Notes: a model not told the origin generated them from the sequence alone. A stretch of 64,000 nucleotides of DNA from Flavobacterium ichthyis (GCF_009915155.1 NZ_JAABLM010000001.1:1-64000), one strand, 5' to 3'. Counted from the stretch's first letter, positions 1-9,357 are shown. A program made the numbers and translations.

Positions 1-310
1 AAATATCTGCCGAAATTGCGTTTTCGTCTGTTGGACCAATTCTATCGTTGACAAAGGAAAGTCCAAGCCCTAAATTAGTGTTGTTAATTGGGGTGTTCAT
101 CGAAAAGGCGTTAGTGGTTGGAGCACCATCGAGTCCAACCCATTGGGTTCTGTGCAACCCGAAAAAACTCATCGCACCGCGACTTCCCGCATAAGCCGGA
201 TTAATGTTGATGGTGTTGTACATGTATTGTGTGTACTGTGCATCTTGCTGGGCGAAAGCGGGAGCGATTGTGAGTAGTGCTAACGCGATGAATTTATATT
301 TAATTTGCAT
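1..310 (-). CDS. PorP/SprF family T9SS-associated outer membrane protein, N-terminal part (cut by window edge)
   Basis: Reading from the ATG at 310 gives 103 codons without a stop before the window ends. The protein opens with a signal peptide (MQIKYKFIALALLTIAPAFA, cleaved before QQDAQYTQ) and continues with the QYTQYMYN, INPAYAGSRG and FFGLHRTQWVG motifs typical of the PorP/SprF family. Members are roughly 300-residue outer membrane beta-barrels; they act with the type IX secretion system and are usually encoded next to a cargo protein with a type B sorting domain, SprF with SprB being the model pair. Here the upstream neighbour is exactly such a cargo, its stop lying 3 bases before this start, so the two are almost certainly cotranscribed. 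Inferred role: attachment or export of that cargo at the cell surface. The C-terminal two thirds lie outside the window. Confidence 0.9.
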   Translation of the reverse strand, partial: MQIKYKFIALALLTIAPAFAQQDAQYTQYMYNTININPAYAGSRGAMSFFGLHRTQWVGLDGAPTTNAFSMNTPINNTNLGLGLSFVNDRIGPTDENAISADI

Positions 311-313
311 AAC

Positions 314-1588
314 CTATTTGTCGTTTATATATAAATAACCTGCTTTTTCGATGTTTCTGTTACCAGTACTACCAGGAATTTCGTATGTAAGAATGTAATA
401 ATATGTTCCTGAAGGTAAACGGTCTTCAGGATTGAAGGTAGCTCTTCCTTCGGAATAACCGTTGAATACGTTTCCGTTAGAATCGTAACTTGTGGTTTCA
501 AAAACTTTTACTCCCCAACGGTTGTATATCATTACTTTATTGTTTGGATAATTTCTGATTCCATCGATAATAAAATAATCGTTTAATCCATCACCATTTG
601 GAGTGACACCGTTATAAATTACAATATTTCCTGCTGGTTCTACTCTTTGTCTTACTTTTGCCAGTGTAAAAACCCCGAAACCTGAAGTTGTAAAAAATGA
701 AGTGACTGTTCCTGTACCAATTCCGTTAGCACCAATTTCTACAATTCCTCCTTCGTCCACCCAAAGATTTTGCGTTTCGTCCCATCGTGCAATGGTAATG
801 GTTTCGTTTTCGGGAATACTAGGATTCAAATCACCCCAAATGAAATCCGGTGTTGTGGTTTGATCCCAAGAAAGAGTTAACATTATTTCTGTTTGACCTT
901 CGGTTCTGTCCATTGTCCAATATTCTTGGTCATCAATCCTAAGAAGGTTTCCTACTCTACTTTGATGCGGATAGAGGTCATTTGAGTTTTCTAAAAAATA
1001 TTTTCCTGTAAATTTATCTGCACTATTATTAGGCGAGGTAGGTAAAATTTGCGCAAAGCGATAATAACCTCCATCTCCAATGGGATAAGTAAATTGTTCG
1101 TTTCCGTTTTTTTGCACATACCCATCTACGTGACTATCATTATCGGTATTGACGTGGTTTGCAGTATTTTGGTACACCATTAATCCACCAAAATCATCAT
1201 TTTTTACGATACCGTTGAAGAAATCAGTTGTACCAAAAATTCTCATTTCACCTGCTAATTGAAATGCAGGTTGGTTACTTGGATTATTGAAAAACACGTC
1301 ATAAAAATCTGCGGGAACACTTCCATCAATTAATTGATTATTTGTTCCTTGAAAACGTGTAAAGCTTGAAATTAACCCTGGTGTAAATGAAACGAGTCCA
1401 TCATTATTAAAATGAGAGTAAACGTAAAATTCCCCATCATTAACAAATGTACCTGTAGCTTGATTATCAAATGCGGCTACAGTGGAAATAATGGTATTGG
1501 GCATGACGGTTACTTCGCCGATATTTGTAGTTTGCGCAATATTATTGGCAGAAATTAGCAACAGTGTTATTAGAATAAGATTTTTCAT
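314..1588 (-). CDS. T9SS type B cargo protein with gliding-motility-associated C-terminal domain
   Basis: A 424-residue exported protein. I chose the ATG at 1588 because it gives a clean signal peptide (MKNLILITLLLISANNIAQ) and leaves a 13-base gap to the upstream gene; an upstream ATG at 1663 would overlap that gene by 62 bases. The last 85 residues form a type B sorting domain: GVTPNGDGLND, then the MIYNRWGVKVFET strand, then LPSGTYYYILTY and a final aromatic strand. This domain directs T9SS export and commonly pairs with a PorP/SprF protein, which is the next gene. The middle of the protein is beta-rich with no named domain that I recognise. It is the fourth gene of a five-gene operon. The natural ligand or surface role cannot be read from the sequence. 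Confidence 0.9.
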   Translation of the reverse strand: MKNLILITLLLISANNIAQTTNIGEVTVMPNTIISTVAAFDNQATGTFVNDGEFYVYSHFNNDGLVSFTPGLISSFTRFQGTNNQLIDGSVPADFYDVFFNNPSNQPAFQLAGEMRIFGTTDFFNGIVKNDDFGGLMVYQNTANHVNTDNDSHVDGYVQKNGNEQFTYPIGDGGYYRFAQILPTSPNNSADKFTGKYFLENSNDLYPHQSRVGNLLRIDDQEYWTMDRTEGQTEIMLTLSWDQTTTPDFIWGDLNPSIPENETITIARWDETQNLWVDEGGIVEIGANGIGTGTVTSFFTTSGFGVFTLAKVRQRVEPAGNIVIYNGVTPNGDGLNDYFIIDGIRNYPNNKVMIYNRWGVKVFETTSYDSNGNVFNGYSEGRATFNPEDRLPSGTYYYILTYEIPGSTGNRNIEKAGYLYINDK

Positions 1589-1601
1589 TAAAATCGATTT
1601 T

Positions 1602-2108
1602 TTATTTCCAGTAATTCCAAACATTTCCATCAAAAACGGCAAGCGCTTTTCTATTAGTATCATAACACATCATTCCGGGATAAGGACTTTTAACCGTTAA
1701 ATGTGGGTTTGCTACATGCGGCAATACTAACGCTTTATTAGTCGATTCTAACACCAATACGCCATCAGCAGTTGACTCTGTTGCACCAATAACAGTTTTT
1801 TTATTATTTTCTACTGTACCACTATATCCAACTAAGGTTGATGAATTACCTGTTGCCGACAAGTCTACCCATACTCCGTTTTGTCTCATTTTTACTTTAC
1901 TGTCATTCCTATCAAATAAAAATGTGCCATTCGCAGGAGTTGTAGGTAATGCTTGAACAGCTGGTAAAATAAGACCGTTAGTAGTTCCTGTTTTAAAATT
2001 TAGCAGTGCCGAAACACTGGTAGTTGTTTGTTGTTCGATAACTGTTTGTGCATTTACGTTGTCGTAAATTCCTAAACTAACTATTGCGATTAAAAAATAC
2101 TGTTTCAT
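1602..2108 (-). CDS. Small exported protein of a flavobacterial surface locus, unknown function
   Basis: A 168-residue protein with a signal peptide (MKQYFLIAIVSLGIYDNVNA). The C-terminal 45 residues read VLPHVANPH...PGMMCYD...VFDGNVWNYWK, a compact module in which a V(L/I)xxV strand is followed by a PGM(L/M)xYD turn and an NGxxW strand. The same module is at the C-terminus of the upstream 1102-residue protein and, in a longer form, near the N-terminus of the 1066-residue protein, so three adjacent genes share it. Gaps to its neighbours are 11 and 13 bases, so it belongs to the operon. There is no T9SS sorting domain. Function unknown; the repeated module suggests a shared assembly or surface-anchoring role, which is inference. 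Confidence 0.8.
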   Translation of the reverse strand: MKQYFLIAIVSLGIYDNVNAQTVIEQQTTTSVSALLNFKTGTTNGLILPAVQALPTTPANGTFLFDRNDSKVKMRQNGVWVDLSATGNSSTLVGYSGTVENNKKTVIGATESTADGVLVLESTNKALVLPHVANPHLTVKSPYPGMMCYDTNRKALAVFDGNVWNYWK

Positions 2109-2119
2109 CTTAAAAAAAT

Positions 2120-5100
2120 TTAATTAGTTGCACCGCTACAATCTTTTTCTAAACATTTCCAAATCGATCCGTTGTATAACTTTACACAAGGTGTTGGGCT
2201 ATTGGAAAGGTCATAAATTAACATTCCTGGGACAGGATTTGTAATGACAGAAGTATTTGCAACTCTAGTAATTACAAAACCTTTATTTCTTGATTCAATG
2301 GCTATAAACCCATTTGGTACGTTTCCTGGCCAACCTGTTGTTCCTCCGGCAAATCCTTGGATATCAGAAATACCTGTTTTTGTGAAACTATCAGCTGGAT
2401 TATTGTTAGGCAAATAGGTACAAACTTCTATTGTTACTACATTTGAAGTAGCTGTACAACCACCTGTATTAGTTACAGCCGCACGGTAATACCTGGTTGA
2501 AGTGATTATGCCAGGGCTATAGGTAGCCGAAGTGCCACCTGTTGCTACGTTTGCAAAGTTAATATTGTCTGAAGATACCTGCCATTGAATGGTACCTGAA
2601 GATCCAGTTAATGTTAAAATTGATGGTGCTGTACCAGAAGGAATTGATTGGTTTGCAGAAGCGGTTCCAGCTGCTGCAGCTGGATTTGCAGCTGCAGATG
2701 TTCCTACTGATTGCCCAGCCGATTGTGTATAGCCTGTAATTGCAGGTGTTGCTGTTGGAACAGTTGCAACACCACTTGAATTTACAGTAGTATTTAATTT
2801 ATCTCCAGTAAGATAATTGTCTCCTGACTGAAAATTAGCCCCTCCCTCAATAACATCTGGGCAGCCATCATTATCAGAATCTAAATCTAAATAATCAGGT
2901 TTTCCATCACCATCTGTATCACTATGGTTACAGTAAGTAATTGTGTTTTGAGCAATCATAACAAAACCTTGTTCTCCAAGATTATTAGCAAATGAGCCAG
3001 AGCCGTCATCTAGCGCTGTATAGTCGTAAATAAACGATTGACCATACATAATAGAAGATGGTTGACTATTTGCTGCCGAAGATGGATTGACAATTGGCTG
3101 AAGTTGATTTCTTGCAAAAATTGCACTTCTCACAATGTTGTTTGCAGCAACTGCCCTAAAAGACGCGTAATTAGTTATACCAGTATGGCTACTAAATGAG
3201 GACAGCGGTCCGCTTACATTAGGTAAATTACCAACAGAAATCGTAAAAGTACCTAGTTTATCAACAAAGCCTTGTTCTAAAAAGGTCCTCATGTAAGAAT
3301 CTAATGAACTAGGATTTGGAGCCACACTAGAATTTTCTGTGTTAGTATTATTAATTGGCAAATTAGTGTACAGAGACGATGTAAGCGGTCGAATACCTAA
3401 AACTGTAGTAAAAGGTAGTCCTACTCCTTGCCAAGTATGATTTACAGTACTTGCTTGATTATTCAAATCTGAATATGTAAATGGAACATTGAAGGTATTC
3501 CCTAATCCCGAAACGGGCGTACCTGATGTTAACGTGTAAACCAAATTAAACGTTGCACCACTGACATTGAAAGTAGCATTTGCAGATGCCAAAGTTGCAT
3601 TCATATCCATAGTATAAACACTTTGGGTTGCGCAATATCCCTCATTGGCGTCTAAGATACCATCATTATCATCATCTAAGTCACAGACGTCAGCCACACC
3701 ATCAGCATCAGAGTCCAATCCAGTTGAGCAGTTAAAAACGGTAATAGTTACTACGTTTGATGTGCCGACACAACCGCCTACACTCGAAACAGCTGCGCGG
3801 TAGTAACTTGTAGCACTTAATACTCCTGGGTTATAAGTAGCCAAAGTTCCACCACTAGCAACATTAGTGAATGTTATGTTATCTGATGATACTTGCCATT
3901 GAATGCTTCCCGTAGCTCCCGTTAACGTTAAAGCTGTCGGGGTTGTTCCCGATGGAATTGACTGATTAGCTGAAGCGGTTCCGACAACTAAAACAGGATT
4001 TGCAGCTGCAGATGTTCCTACTACTTGCCCAGCGGCTTGTGTATAACCCGTAATAGAGGGAGTTGCCGTTGGAACCGCTGGCACACCACTTGAATTGACA
4101 GCAGTATTTAACCTACTAACTGAAATATAACTAGCACCTGACTGAAAATTAGCGCCACCTTCTATAACATCTGGACAACCGTCATTGTCGCTGTCTAGAT
4201 CAAGGTGATTGGGAATGCCATCTCCGTCAGTATCAATATCGGTGCAAAAACTTCCTCTAAGATTATAAACTGAATAAGAGCCACCATCCTCATCATAATA
4301 TTCAAACTCGACATAAGCTATTGTAAAACCAGTGTAATTCAAATCAATACGACCTCTATTTCCCTCATTCGCAGGCTGACCAACGGCAGAGAAAGTATTG
4401 TTAATAATTGGAGTAGCAATATTAGTAGGACTGTATAAAGTATAAATAGAAGTAGTTATAGGAATGATGTTACCACTTAAATCATATGCTTTTACAATCA
4501 CTACATCATCATCATCCACATCGAGAAGGCTAAATGTTAAGTTTTTAATAGGAAATTCAAAAGTGTAACGAGAGCCTATTCGTTCAGAGAAATCTGTCTC
4601 ACTTTGACTGGTTCTAATTGCAAATTGCCCAGATTGCCCAATCTGACCACTATGTTCGTTACTAATATCTTGACTGGATATCTGATTTGAATTTAGGTAG
4701 TTTACAAGTGTAATATTATTAGTTCCAATCGCTCCCTGTGGATTTGTTCCATTTAAAACGTTTGTGGCGACGCTATTAGATGATGTTAAGGCAATAGATG
4801 CCGATGTTGTACATGTTCTTTCATTATCATTTAATATTCCATCGTTATCAGCATCTAAGTCACAACTATCACTAATACCATCCCCGTCTGCATCTGGATT
4901 TCCAGAAGCTACCGCATCACATGGATTAACTGGTTGGCTTATAATTACATTATCCCAATAAATATCTTCTGAAGAAGAATTTGCAGTTGAGGTTAAAAGT
5001 ATAGCCGTTGAGGTAATGCCTGCCGGAAGCAAAATATTTCCTGTATTGCCCGTTTGATTATTACCCGAACTTGGACAAATTTGATCGCCGTTTCGAGTCC

Positions 5101-5428
5101 AAAGTACTACCCATGTCGAACCAGTCCAATATGATACGCTAATTGTATCGTCTGATTCGAAGCCTCCGCTTGAGTCCACACAATTCCAGTCAACAGAAAC
5201 TTGCGCTTGCGCTATGCCTACTAAACTAAAAGTAGGAGAAGAGGCAAATCTGGTGCTACCTCCATCCATAAATATTCGTCCGCCAGTAACAGTAGTACCG
5301 TTTTGGAGACTCCAGCCTTGCGCACCTGTATTGAAATCATAGGATTGAATGATTTGGGCTTTTGCGCTATAACCAAAGTATAGTATGGATATTAATACTA
5401 ATAAATATGAAAGATAATTTTTTGTCAT
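2120..5428 (-). CDS. Large exported thrombospondin-type-3-repeat protein
   Basis: A 1102-residue protein. The start is the ATG at 5428; a GTG directly before it is also in frame. It begins with a signal peptide ending in SAKAQ. Residues about 20-165 resemble a beta-sandwich adhesion domain (SYDFNTGAQGWSL...). Four calcium-binding thrombospondin type 3 stretches follow (DADGDGISD, DTDGDGIPN, DSDADGVAD and DTDGDGKPD, each with a second DxDNDG half). Two copies of a roughly 165-residue block run from the TSP3 motif through GGANFQSG to an Ig-like IQWQVSSDN...TSNVVTI domain. The last 50 residues are the RVAN...PGMLIYD...NGSIW module shared with the next gene. No canonical T9SS sorting domain is visible. 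A calcium-stabilised surface adhesin is the most likely role, by analogy with other TSP3 proteins. Confidence 0.85.
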   Translation of the reverse strand: MTKNYLSYLLVLISILYFGYSAKAQIIQSYDFNTGAQGWSLQNGTTVTGGRIFMDGGSTRFASSPTFSLVGIAQAQVSVDWNCVDSSGGFESDDTISVSYWTGSTWVVLWTRNGDQICPSSGNNQTGNTGNILLPAGITSTAILLTSTANSSSEDIYWDNVIISQPVNPCDAVASGNPDADGDGISDSCDLDADNDGILNDNERTCTTSASIALTSSNSVATNVLNGTNPQGAIGTNNITLVNYLNSNQISSQDISNEHSGQIGQSGQFAIRTSQSETDFSERIGSRYTFEFPIKNLTFSLLDVDDDDVVIVKAYDLSGNIIPITTSIYTLYSPTNIATPIINNTFSAVGQPANEGNRGRIDLNYTGFTIAYVEFEYYDEDGGSYSVYNLRGSFCTDIDTDGDGIPNHLDLDSDNDGCPDVIEGGANFQSGASYISVSRLNTAVNSSGVPAVPTATPSITGYTQAAGQVVGTSAAANPVLVVGTASANQSIPSGTTPTALTLTGATGSIQWQVSSDNITFTNVASGGTLATYNPGVLSATSYYRAAVSSVGGCVGTSNVVTITVFNCSTGLDSDADGVADVCDLDDDNDGILDANEGYCATQSVYTMDMNATLASANATFNVSGATFNLVYTLTSGTPVSGLGNTFNVPFTYSDLNNQASTVNHTWQGVGLPFTTVLGIRPLTSSLYTNLPINNTNTENSSVAPNPSSLDSYMRTFLEQGFVDKLGTFTISVGNLPNVSGPLSSFSSHTGITNYASFRAVAANNIVRSAIFARNQLQPIVNPSSAANSQPSSIMYGQSFIYDYTALDDGSGSFANNLGEQGFVMIAQNTITYCNHSDTDGDGKPDYLDLDSDNDGCPDVIEGGANFQSGDNYLTGDKLNTTVNSSGVATVPTATPAITGYTQSAGQSVGTSAAANPAAAAGTASANQSIPSGTAPSILTLTGSSGTIQWQVSSDNINFANVATGGTSATYSPGIITSTRYYRAAVTNTGGCTATSNVVTIEVCTYLPNNNPADSFTKTGISDIQGFAGGTTGWPGNVPNGFIAIESRNKGFVITRVANTSVITNPVPGMLIYDLSNSPTPCVKLYNGSIWKCLEKDCSGATN
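2420..2930 (-). repeat. Second copy of the TSP3 + Ig-like block within the 1102-residue protein
   Basis: This stretch encodes DTDGDGKPDYLDLDSDNDGC through TSNVVTIEVC. It is a diverged intragenic duplicate of 3734-4240: GGANFQSG, SANQSIPSGT, IQWQVSSDNI and TSNVVTI recur in the same order with similar spacing. Confidence 0.85.
3734..4240 (-). repeat. First copy of the TSP3 + Ig-like block within the 1102-residue protein
   Basis: It encodes DTDGDGIPN through TSNVVTITVF and matches 2420-2930 along its whole length. The two copies are separated by an unrelated roughly 270-residue domain, so this is a modular duplication and not a tandem array. Confidence 0.85.
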
Positions 5429-5501
5429 CACTAATTATTTAATGTGAGCAATTATAAAGTTGCAATACTTTACCGATAGGATAAAGTATTGCAACACATA
5501 A

Positions 5502-8500
5502 TTAGTTTTTTTTGTTTAACAACAATTCTTCCAAACGGTTTAAACGTTCTTGTGTATCTTGGGCTTGTTTTTTAAGCGCTTCGATTTCGGATTGTTGTTT
5601 ATCTATGGTATCTTGTTGTTCTATTGTGTGAATGTACAACTCTTCAATTTTCTCTAAGCTTTGAATGGTTAACTTGGTCATATCAAATGTATAGCCGTTT
5701 TCTGCTTTGGATAAATCTGAAATTGATTCTACACCAGGTAAGTGGTTTTTTTCTTTAATGAAATTTCTAACATAATCTAAAGACTTGAACTCATAGTTTG
5801 GATTAATGTTGGATTTTCCATTGAAATATTTTTCAAAAACATAATCGGCATATACACTATTGGTGGTGTAAATTTTACCTGTTGTAGAGATATCACCTGC
5901 TACATGGAATTTTGGTGTTATCGTTGAAGCACCTACTGTAATTGTTGGGGTAACTACTGCATTGATAAGCAGTTCTCCTGTTGGTGTAAGTCGCATCTTT
6001 TCTGAAGAAATTGTATTTCCAACCTCGTTCGTTGTAAACCTAATTGGTGAAGGTACAAAAGTGTTATGTGTTCCAAGCGTCAAACTGGTTGCACCTTCTC
6101 CCGCAAAAACTTGAGCAGAATTATCATCAAATGATTGTAGATATAAATTTGTTACTCTGCCGTTTGAGTTTGCATCATTAGACTTTACTGTAATATCAGC
6201 GGTATTAGCTAAGCCTTCTTGAATAAGAGAACCATTAGATGCCATTCTAGTTCTTTGTGCAGAACCTACAAAGCGTAACTCGTTGCCGTTTAGCGTAGCA
6301 GTTCTTATTCCTGTACCCCCACCAGCTGGAACAATAGAACCATTAGCCGTGTAGATGTTGTTTGCAGCAGGATTCGCCCAAATAATATTTCCTGAAGCTG
6401 TTTGTGTCATTACCTGACCGCTATTTCCAGTTGTAGTTGGGAACCAATATTCACCAGTTTGAGCTCCTCCCGAATCTCTAAAGTTAAAACGTACACCTGT
6501 TGTTTTTTGTATAAAAATCTCTGACATATTATTTACCGGGAATGGATTTAACGCTCCATTTGTATTAGTATGTCTTAAACGTAAGCCATCGTTAAGCAAC
6601 GAAATCGTAGTACCATAATTTGCCCCAACATTATAGCTTTCTAAAAAGAAGTTTCCAGATGCATCAGTACGCACCTCAGATTTTGAACTTCCGCTCTTAT
6701 CTCTAGATGAAACTGTTGAGCGAAGATCATCTGTAGAAATGATAGACTCAACACCAGAATTTGGATTTGATCCGTTTGTTCCAGAGGTGATAAACGCTGA
6801 TGTAGAGTGAACCGCACCTACCCTATACGACCCATTTGCACCAAGCCAATAGGTGGAAGACACTTGCGTTCCAGGCACTAATGCGTTGTCGATTTCCATA
6901 CCATAAATATTACCTCCAGAAGAAACTTGAGATTTAAAATTACCTTTTACCTCTAACTGTTTCTGAGGACTACTTACCGTTGCAAAATTTCCAATACCTA
7001 CTCTTCCATTTTGATAAATATCCTGAGTATTAGCAGATGCTTGGGTCGTACCACCCTGTATATTCCAAGGTTCAACTTTTAAAGTACTTATATCTAGGCT
7101 ATTTGATGGTATTCCATTTACGGTAGATGTTAAATTGTTTCCGGAAAGCGCTAAGCTGTTGCTATTAATAATGTTCGCCGTTGGACTGATTCCATTAACT
7201 GTACTGGTCAATACATTCCCATTAGAACTCAAAGTATGAGTCACTGTTTGTGGCGTTGAAGGACCTGCTGGACCTTGAGGACCTTGTGCAGCAATTCCAG
7301 TATCAGTTGATCCAATAAACCAGTTTCCGTTGCCACCGATTGTTGGCGTTAATCCATCTTGACCGTCTTGTCCGTCTGCTCCATCTTGTCCTGCTGGACC
7401 TTGCGCAACAATTCCGGTATCAGTTGATCCAATAAACCAGTTTCCGTTTCCACCAATTGTTGGGGTTAATCCGTCTTGTCCATCTTGTCCGTCTTGACCG
7501 TCTGCTCCATCTTGTCCTGCTGGACCTTGTGCAGCAATTCCGGTATCAGTAGTTCCAATAAACCAGTTTCCGTTGCCACCGATTGTTGGCGTTAATCCAT
7601 CTTGACCGTCTTGTCCGTCTTGTCCGTCTTGTCCGTCTGCTCCGTTTTGTCCTTGTGCAGCAATTCCGGTATCGGTAGTTCCGATGAACCAGTTTCCGTT
7701 TCCACCGATTGTTGGCGTTAATCCATCTTGTCCATCTTGTCCGTCTGCTCCGTTTTGTCCTTGTGCAGCAATTCCGGTATCAGTTGATCCAATAAACCAG
7801 TTTCCGTTTCCACCGATTGTTGGCGTTAATCCATCTTGTCCGTCTTGACCGTCTGCTCCATCTTGTCCTGCTGGACCTTGTGCAGCAATTCCGGTATCGG
7901 TTGTTCCGATGAACCAGTTTCCGTTTCCACCGATTGTTGGGGTTAATCCATCTTGACCGTCTTGTCCGTCTGCTCCGTTTTGTCCTTGTGCAGCAATTCC
8001 GGTATCAGTTGATCCAATAAACCAGTTTCCGTTTCCACCAATTGTTGGGGTTAATCCGTCTTGTCCGTCTTGACCTGCTGGACCTTGAGGGCCTACCAAA
8101 TCTCCTATATTAAGTACCGTTGAATTGCCATTTTCATCTACATAAGTAATTGTACCAGCAATTGGATCGTGTGAAATAGATGTTAAGGTCTCGAAATTAG
8201 GAACCATTTGCCCTAAATTTAAAGAATTGGCAACTCCATTTTCATCGTTGTAAACTAATATACCTGTAGCGGGATTGAATGAGGCAGACGTTAATGTCTC
8301 GTTATCCTGAATTATTTGTTGTATGTTAACATTTTGAATATTACCACCTGCATCTACATATGTAAATTGATTGGTTGTAGGATTCCATATAACAATATTT
8401 GCTGGAAGTTCGGCTGAAGTTGCCAATCTTCTCCAACGATCTACATACCAATAATAATAACCTGGCACAATATCTCCAGCAGTAGCCGTGTTAAATACTA

Positions 8501-8702
8501 ATAAACTATTAATATTACCATTGGTGATTGTGGTGTTATCAACTGAACTAGTTAGAGTCACTCTGGGAATAAGAACCCCTTTATCTGAAGCGACAATTTC
8601 CAGTTGAGATGAGGAATTCGGTAAAGATGTACCAATCCCTACTTGACCGTAGGAAGCATAAGCTCCCAATACCAACATTAGTGGAAGTAATTTATTTTTC
8701 AT
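5502..8702 (-). CDS. Collagen-like repeat, tail-fibre-type exported protein with C-terminal coiled coil
   Basis: A 1066-residue protein with a signal peptide (MKNKLLPLMLVLGAYASYG) followed by QVGIGTSLPNSSSQLEI, an opening shared by many flavobacterial tail-fibre-like proteins. Residues about 45-100 hold the GVLIPRV...PGYYYWYVDRW module related to the C-termini of the next two genes. Residues about 205-480 carry seven units of GLTPTIGGNGNWFIG plus linkers of GQDG/GPAG collagen-type triplets. A long beta-rich fibre region follows. The C-terminus (KYFNGKSNINPNYEF...NHLPGVESISDL) resembles the end region of proteins with an intramolecular-chaperone tail and finishes in a heptad-rich coiled coil (residues about 1015-1066). 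It is probably a trimeric surface fibre. First gene of the five-gene operon, 73 bases before the next start. No T9SS sorting domain is visible, so its export route is uncertain. Confidence 0.85.
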   Translation of the reverse strand: MKNKLLPLMLVLGAYASYGQVGIGTSLPNSSSQLEIVASDKGVLIPRVTLTSSVDNTTITNGNINSLLVFNTATAGDIVPGYYYWYVDRWRRLATSAELPANIVIWNPTTNQFTYVDAGGNIQNVNIQQIIQDNETLTSASFNPATGILVYNDENGVANSLNLGQMVPNFETLTSISHDPIAGTITYVDENGNSTVLNIGDLVGPQGPAGQDGQDGLTPTIGGNGNWFIGSTDTGIAAQGQNGADGQDGQDGLTPTIGGNGNWFIGTTDTGIAAQGPAGQDGADGQDGQDGLTPTIGGNGNWFIGSTDTGIAAQGQNGADGQDGQDGLTPTIGGNGNWFIGTTDTGIAAQGQNGADGQDGQDGQDGQDGLTPTIGGNGNWFIGTTDTGIAAQGPAGQDGADGQDGQDGQDGLTPTIGGNGNWFIGSTDTGIVAQGPAGQDGADGQDGQDGLTPTIGGNGNWFIGSTDTGIAAQGPQGPAGPSTPQTVTHTLSSNGNVLTSTVNGISPTANIINSNSLALSGNNLTSTVNGIPSNSLDISTLKVEPWNIQGGTTQASANTQDIYQNGRVGIGNFATVSSPQKQLEVKGNFKSQVSSGGNIYGMEIDNALVPGTQVSSTYWLGANGSYRVGAVHSTSAFITSGTNGSNPNSGVESIISTDDLRSTVSSRDKSGSSKSEVRTDASGNFFLESYNVGANYGTTISLLNDGLRLRHTNTNGALNPFPVNNMSEIFIQKTTGVRFNFRDSGGAQTGEYWFPTTTGNSGQVMTQTASGNIIWANPAANNIYTANGSIVPAGGGTGIRTATLNGNELRFVGSAQRTRMASNGSLIQEGLANTADITVKSNDANSNGRVTNLYLQSFDDNSAQVFAGEGATSLTLGTHNTFVPSPIRFTTNEVGNTISSEKMRLTPTGELLINAVVTPTITVGASTITPKFHVAGDISTTGKIYTTNSVYADYVFEKYFNGKSNINPNYEFKSLDYVRNFIKEKNHLPGVESISDLSKAENGYTFDMTKLTIQSLEKIEELYIHTIEQQDTIDKQQSEIEALKKQAQDTQERLNRLEELLLNKKN
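7267..8094 (-). repeat. Seven tandem 36-42-codon units in the collagen-like protein
   Basis: Each unit encodes GLTPTIGGNGNWFIG, then (S/T)TDTGI(A/V)AQG, then a run of GxDG triplets. Units differ mainly in the number of GQD (9-base) steps and in GQNGADG versus GPAGQDGADG linkers. The high DNA identity between units makes the array prone to length change by recombination or slippage. Confidence 0.9.
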
Positions 8703-9357
8703 AGACGTTAAATATGTTCTTCGTAATCTTACTCACAATTATTTTAATTCTTCAATTCATAGTCGACTAACTTCTGCTTGAAACATTTAAATTCAAGAAG
8801 AAACGACTACAGCAAATTGAGATTGCTGCATTTAAAAACTAAAAAATATATGTGCGGCACGATGGGGATAAGCTACACAAGCCATCAAATTGTGGTTGAT
8901 ATAAGTGATGGTGGTTAATTTCAATGGAATTATTTCAGTCATCCATGGGGATGAATTTTTCACGACCTAATAGTCCTATCAAAATTATGCAACAAAGTTA
9001 GAGTACTTAAACCATTTCACAGATAAAAAAACGAAAAAAATCGATGAAATACATATTTTATAGGCTAAAACCATATAATTTGTAATATTTTTCGCTAAAA
9101 AACAAACGTATTTGTAAATCATTTATGTCTTATTTTTCTCTCATTATTTTCAAGATATTGAAATGCAGCAATTTACCGTTATACACTTATGTTTCGCATA
9201 AATTTAAATATTCATGATCTAAATAAACTGAGTTTAATAACTTTAAAACAAATAGGGTCTATTTTATTTTAAAGCCATCTTCTTTATAGCAAGTTTCAAT
9301 TTTTTTAAGATAATTTTTTAAATTCTAATCGTATCTTTATTTTTTTGATCCTACAGT
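8703..9357. other. 655-base AT-rich intergenic region between divergent genes
   Basis: It separates the minus-strand surface operon from the plus-strand MscS gene. I see no credible gene. The longest tidy reading frame (minus strand, ATG at 8942) is 34 codons with no family resemblance. A small hairpin, TCATCC-ATGG-GGATGA, lies at 8939-8954 and is followed by a T run. The regulatory signals of the surface operon must lie here, but I could not identify a clear TTTG-N19-TAnnTTTG promoter in either direction. Confidence 0.5.

Noticed and set aside
7267-8094. Regularly spaced repeats considered as a CRISPR array
   Set aside because: The repeats are in frame, encode a collagen-like pattern and lack unique spacers; no cas genes are nearby.
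8840-8942. 34-codon minus-strand frame in the long intergenic region
   Set aside because: No promoter, no terminator and no composition bias; expected by chance.
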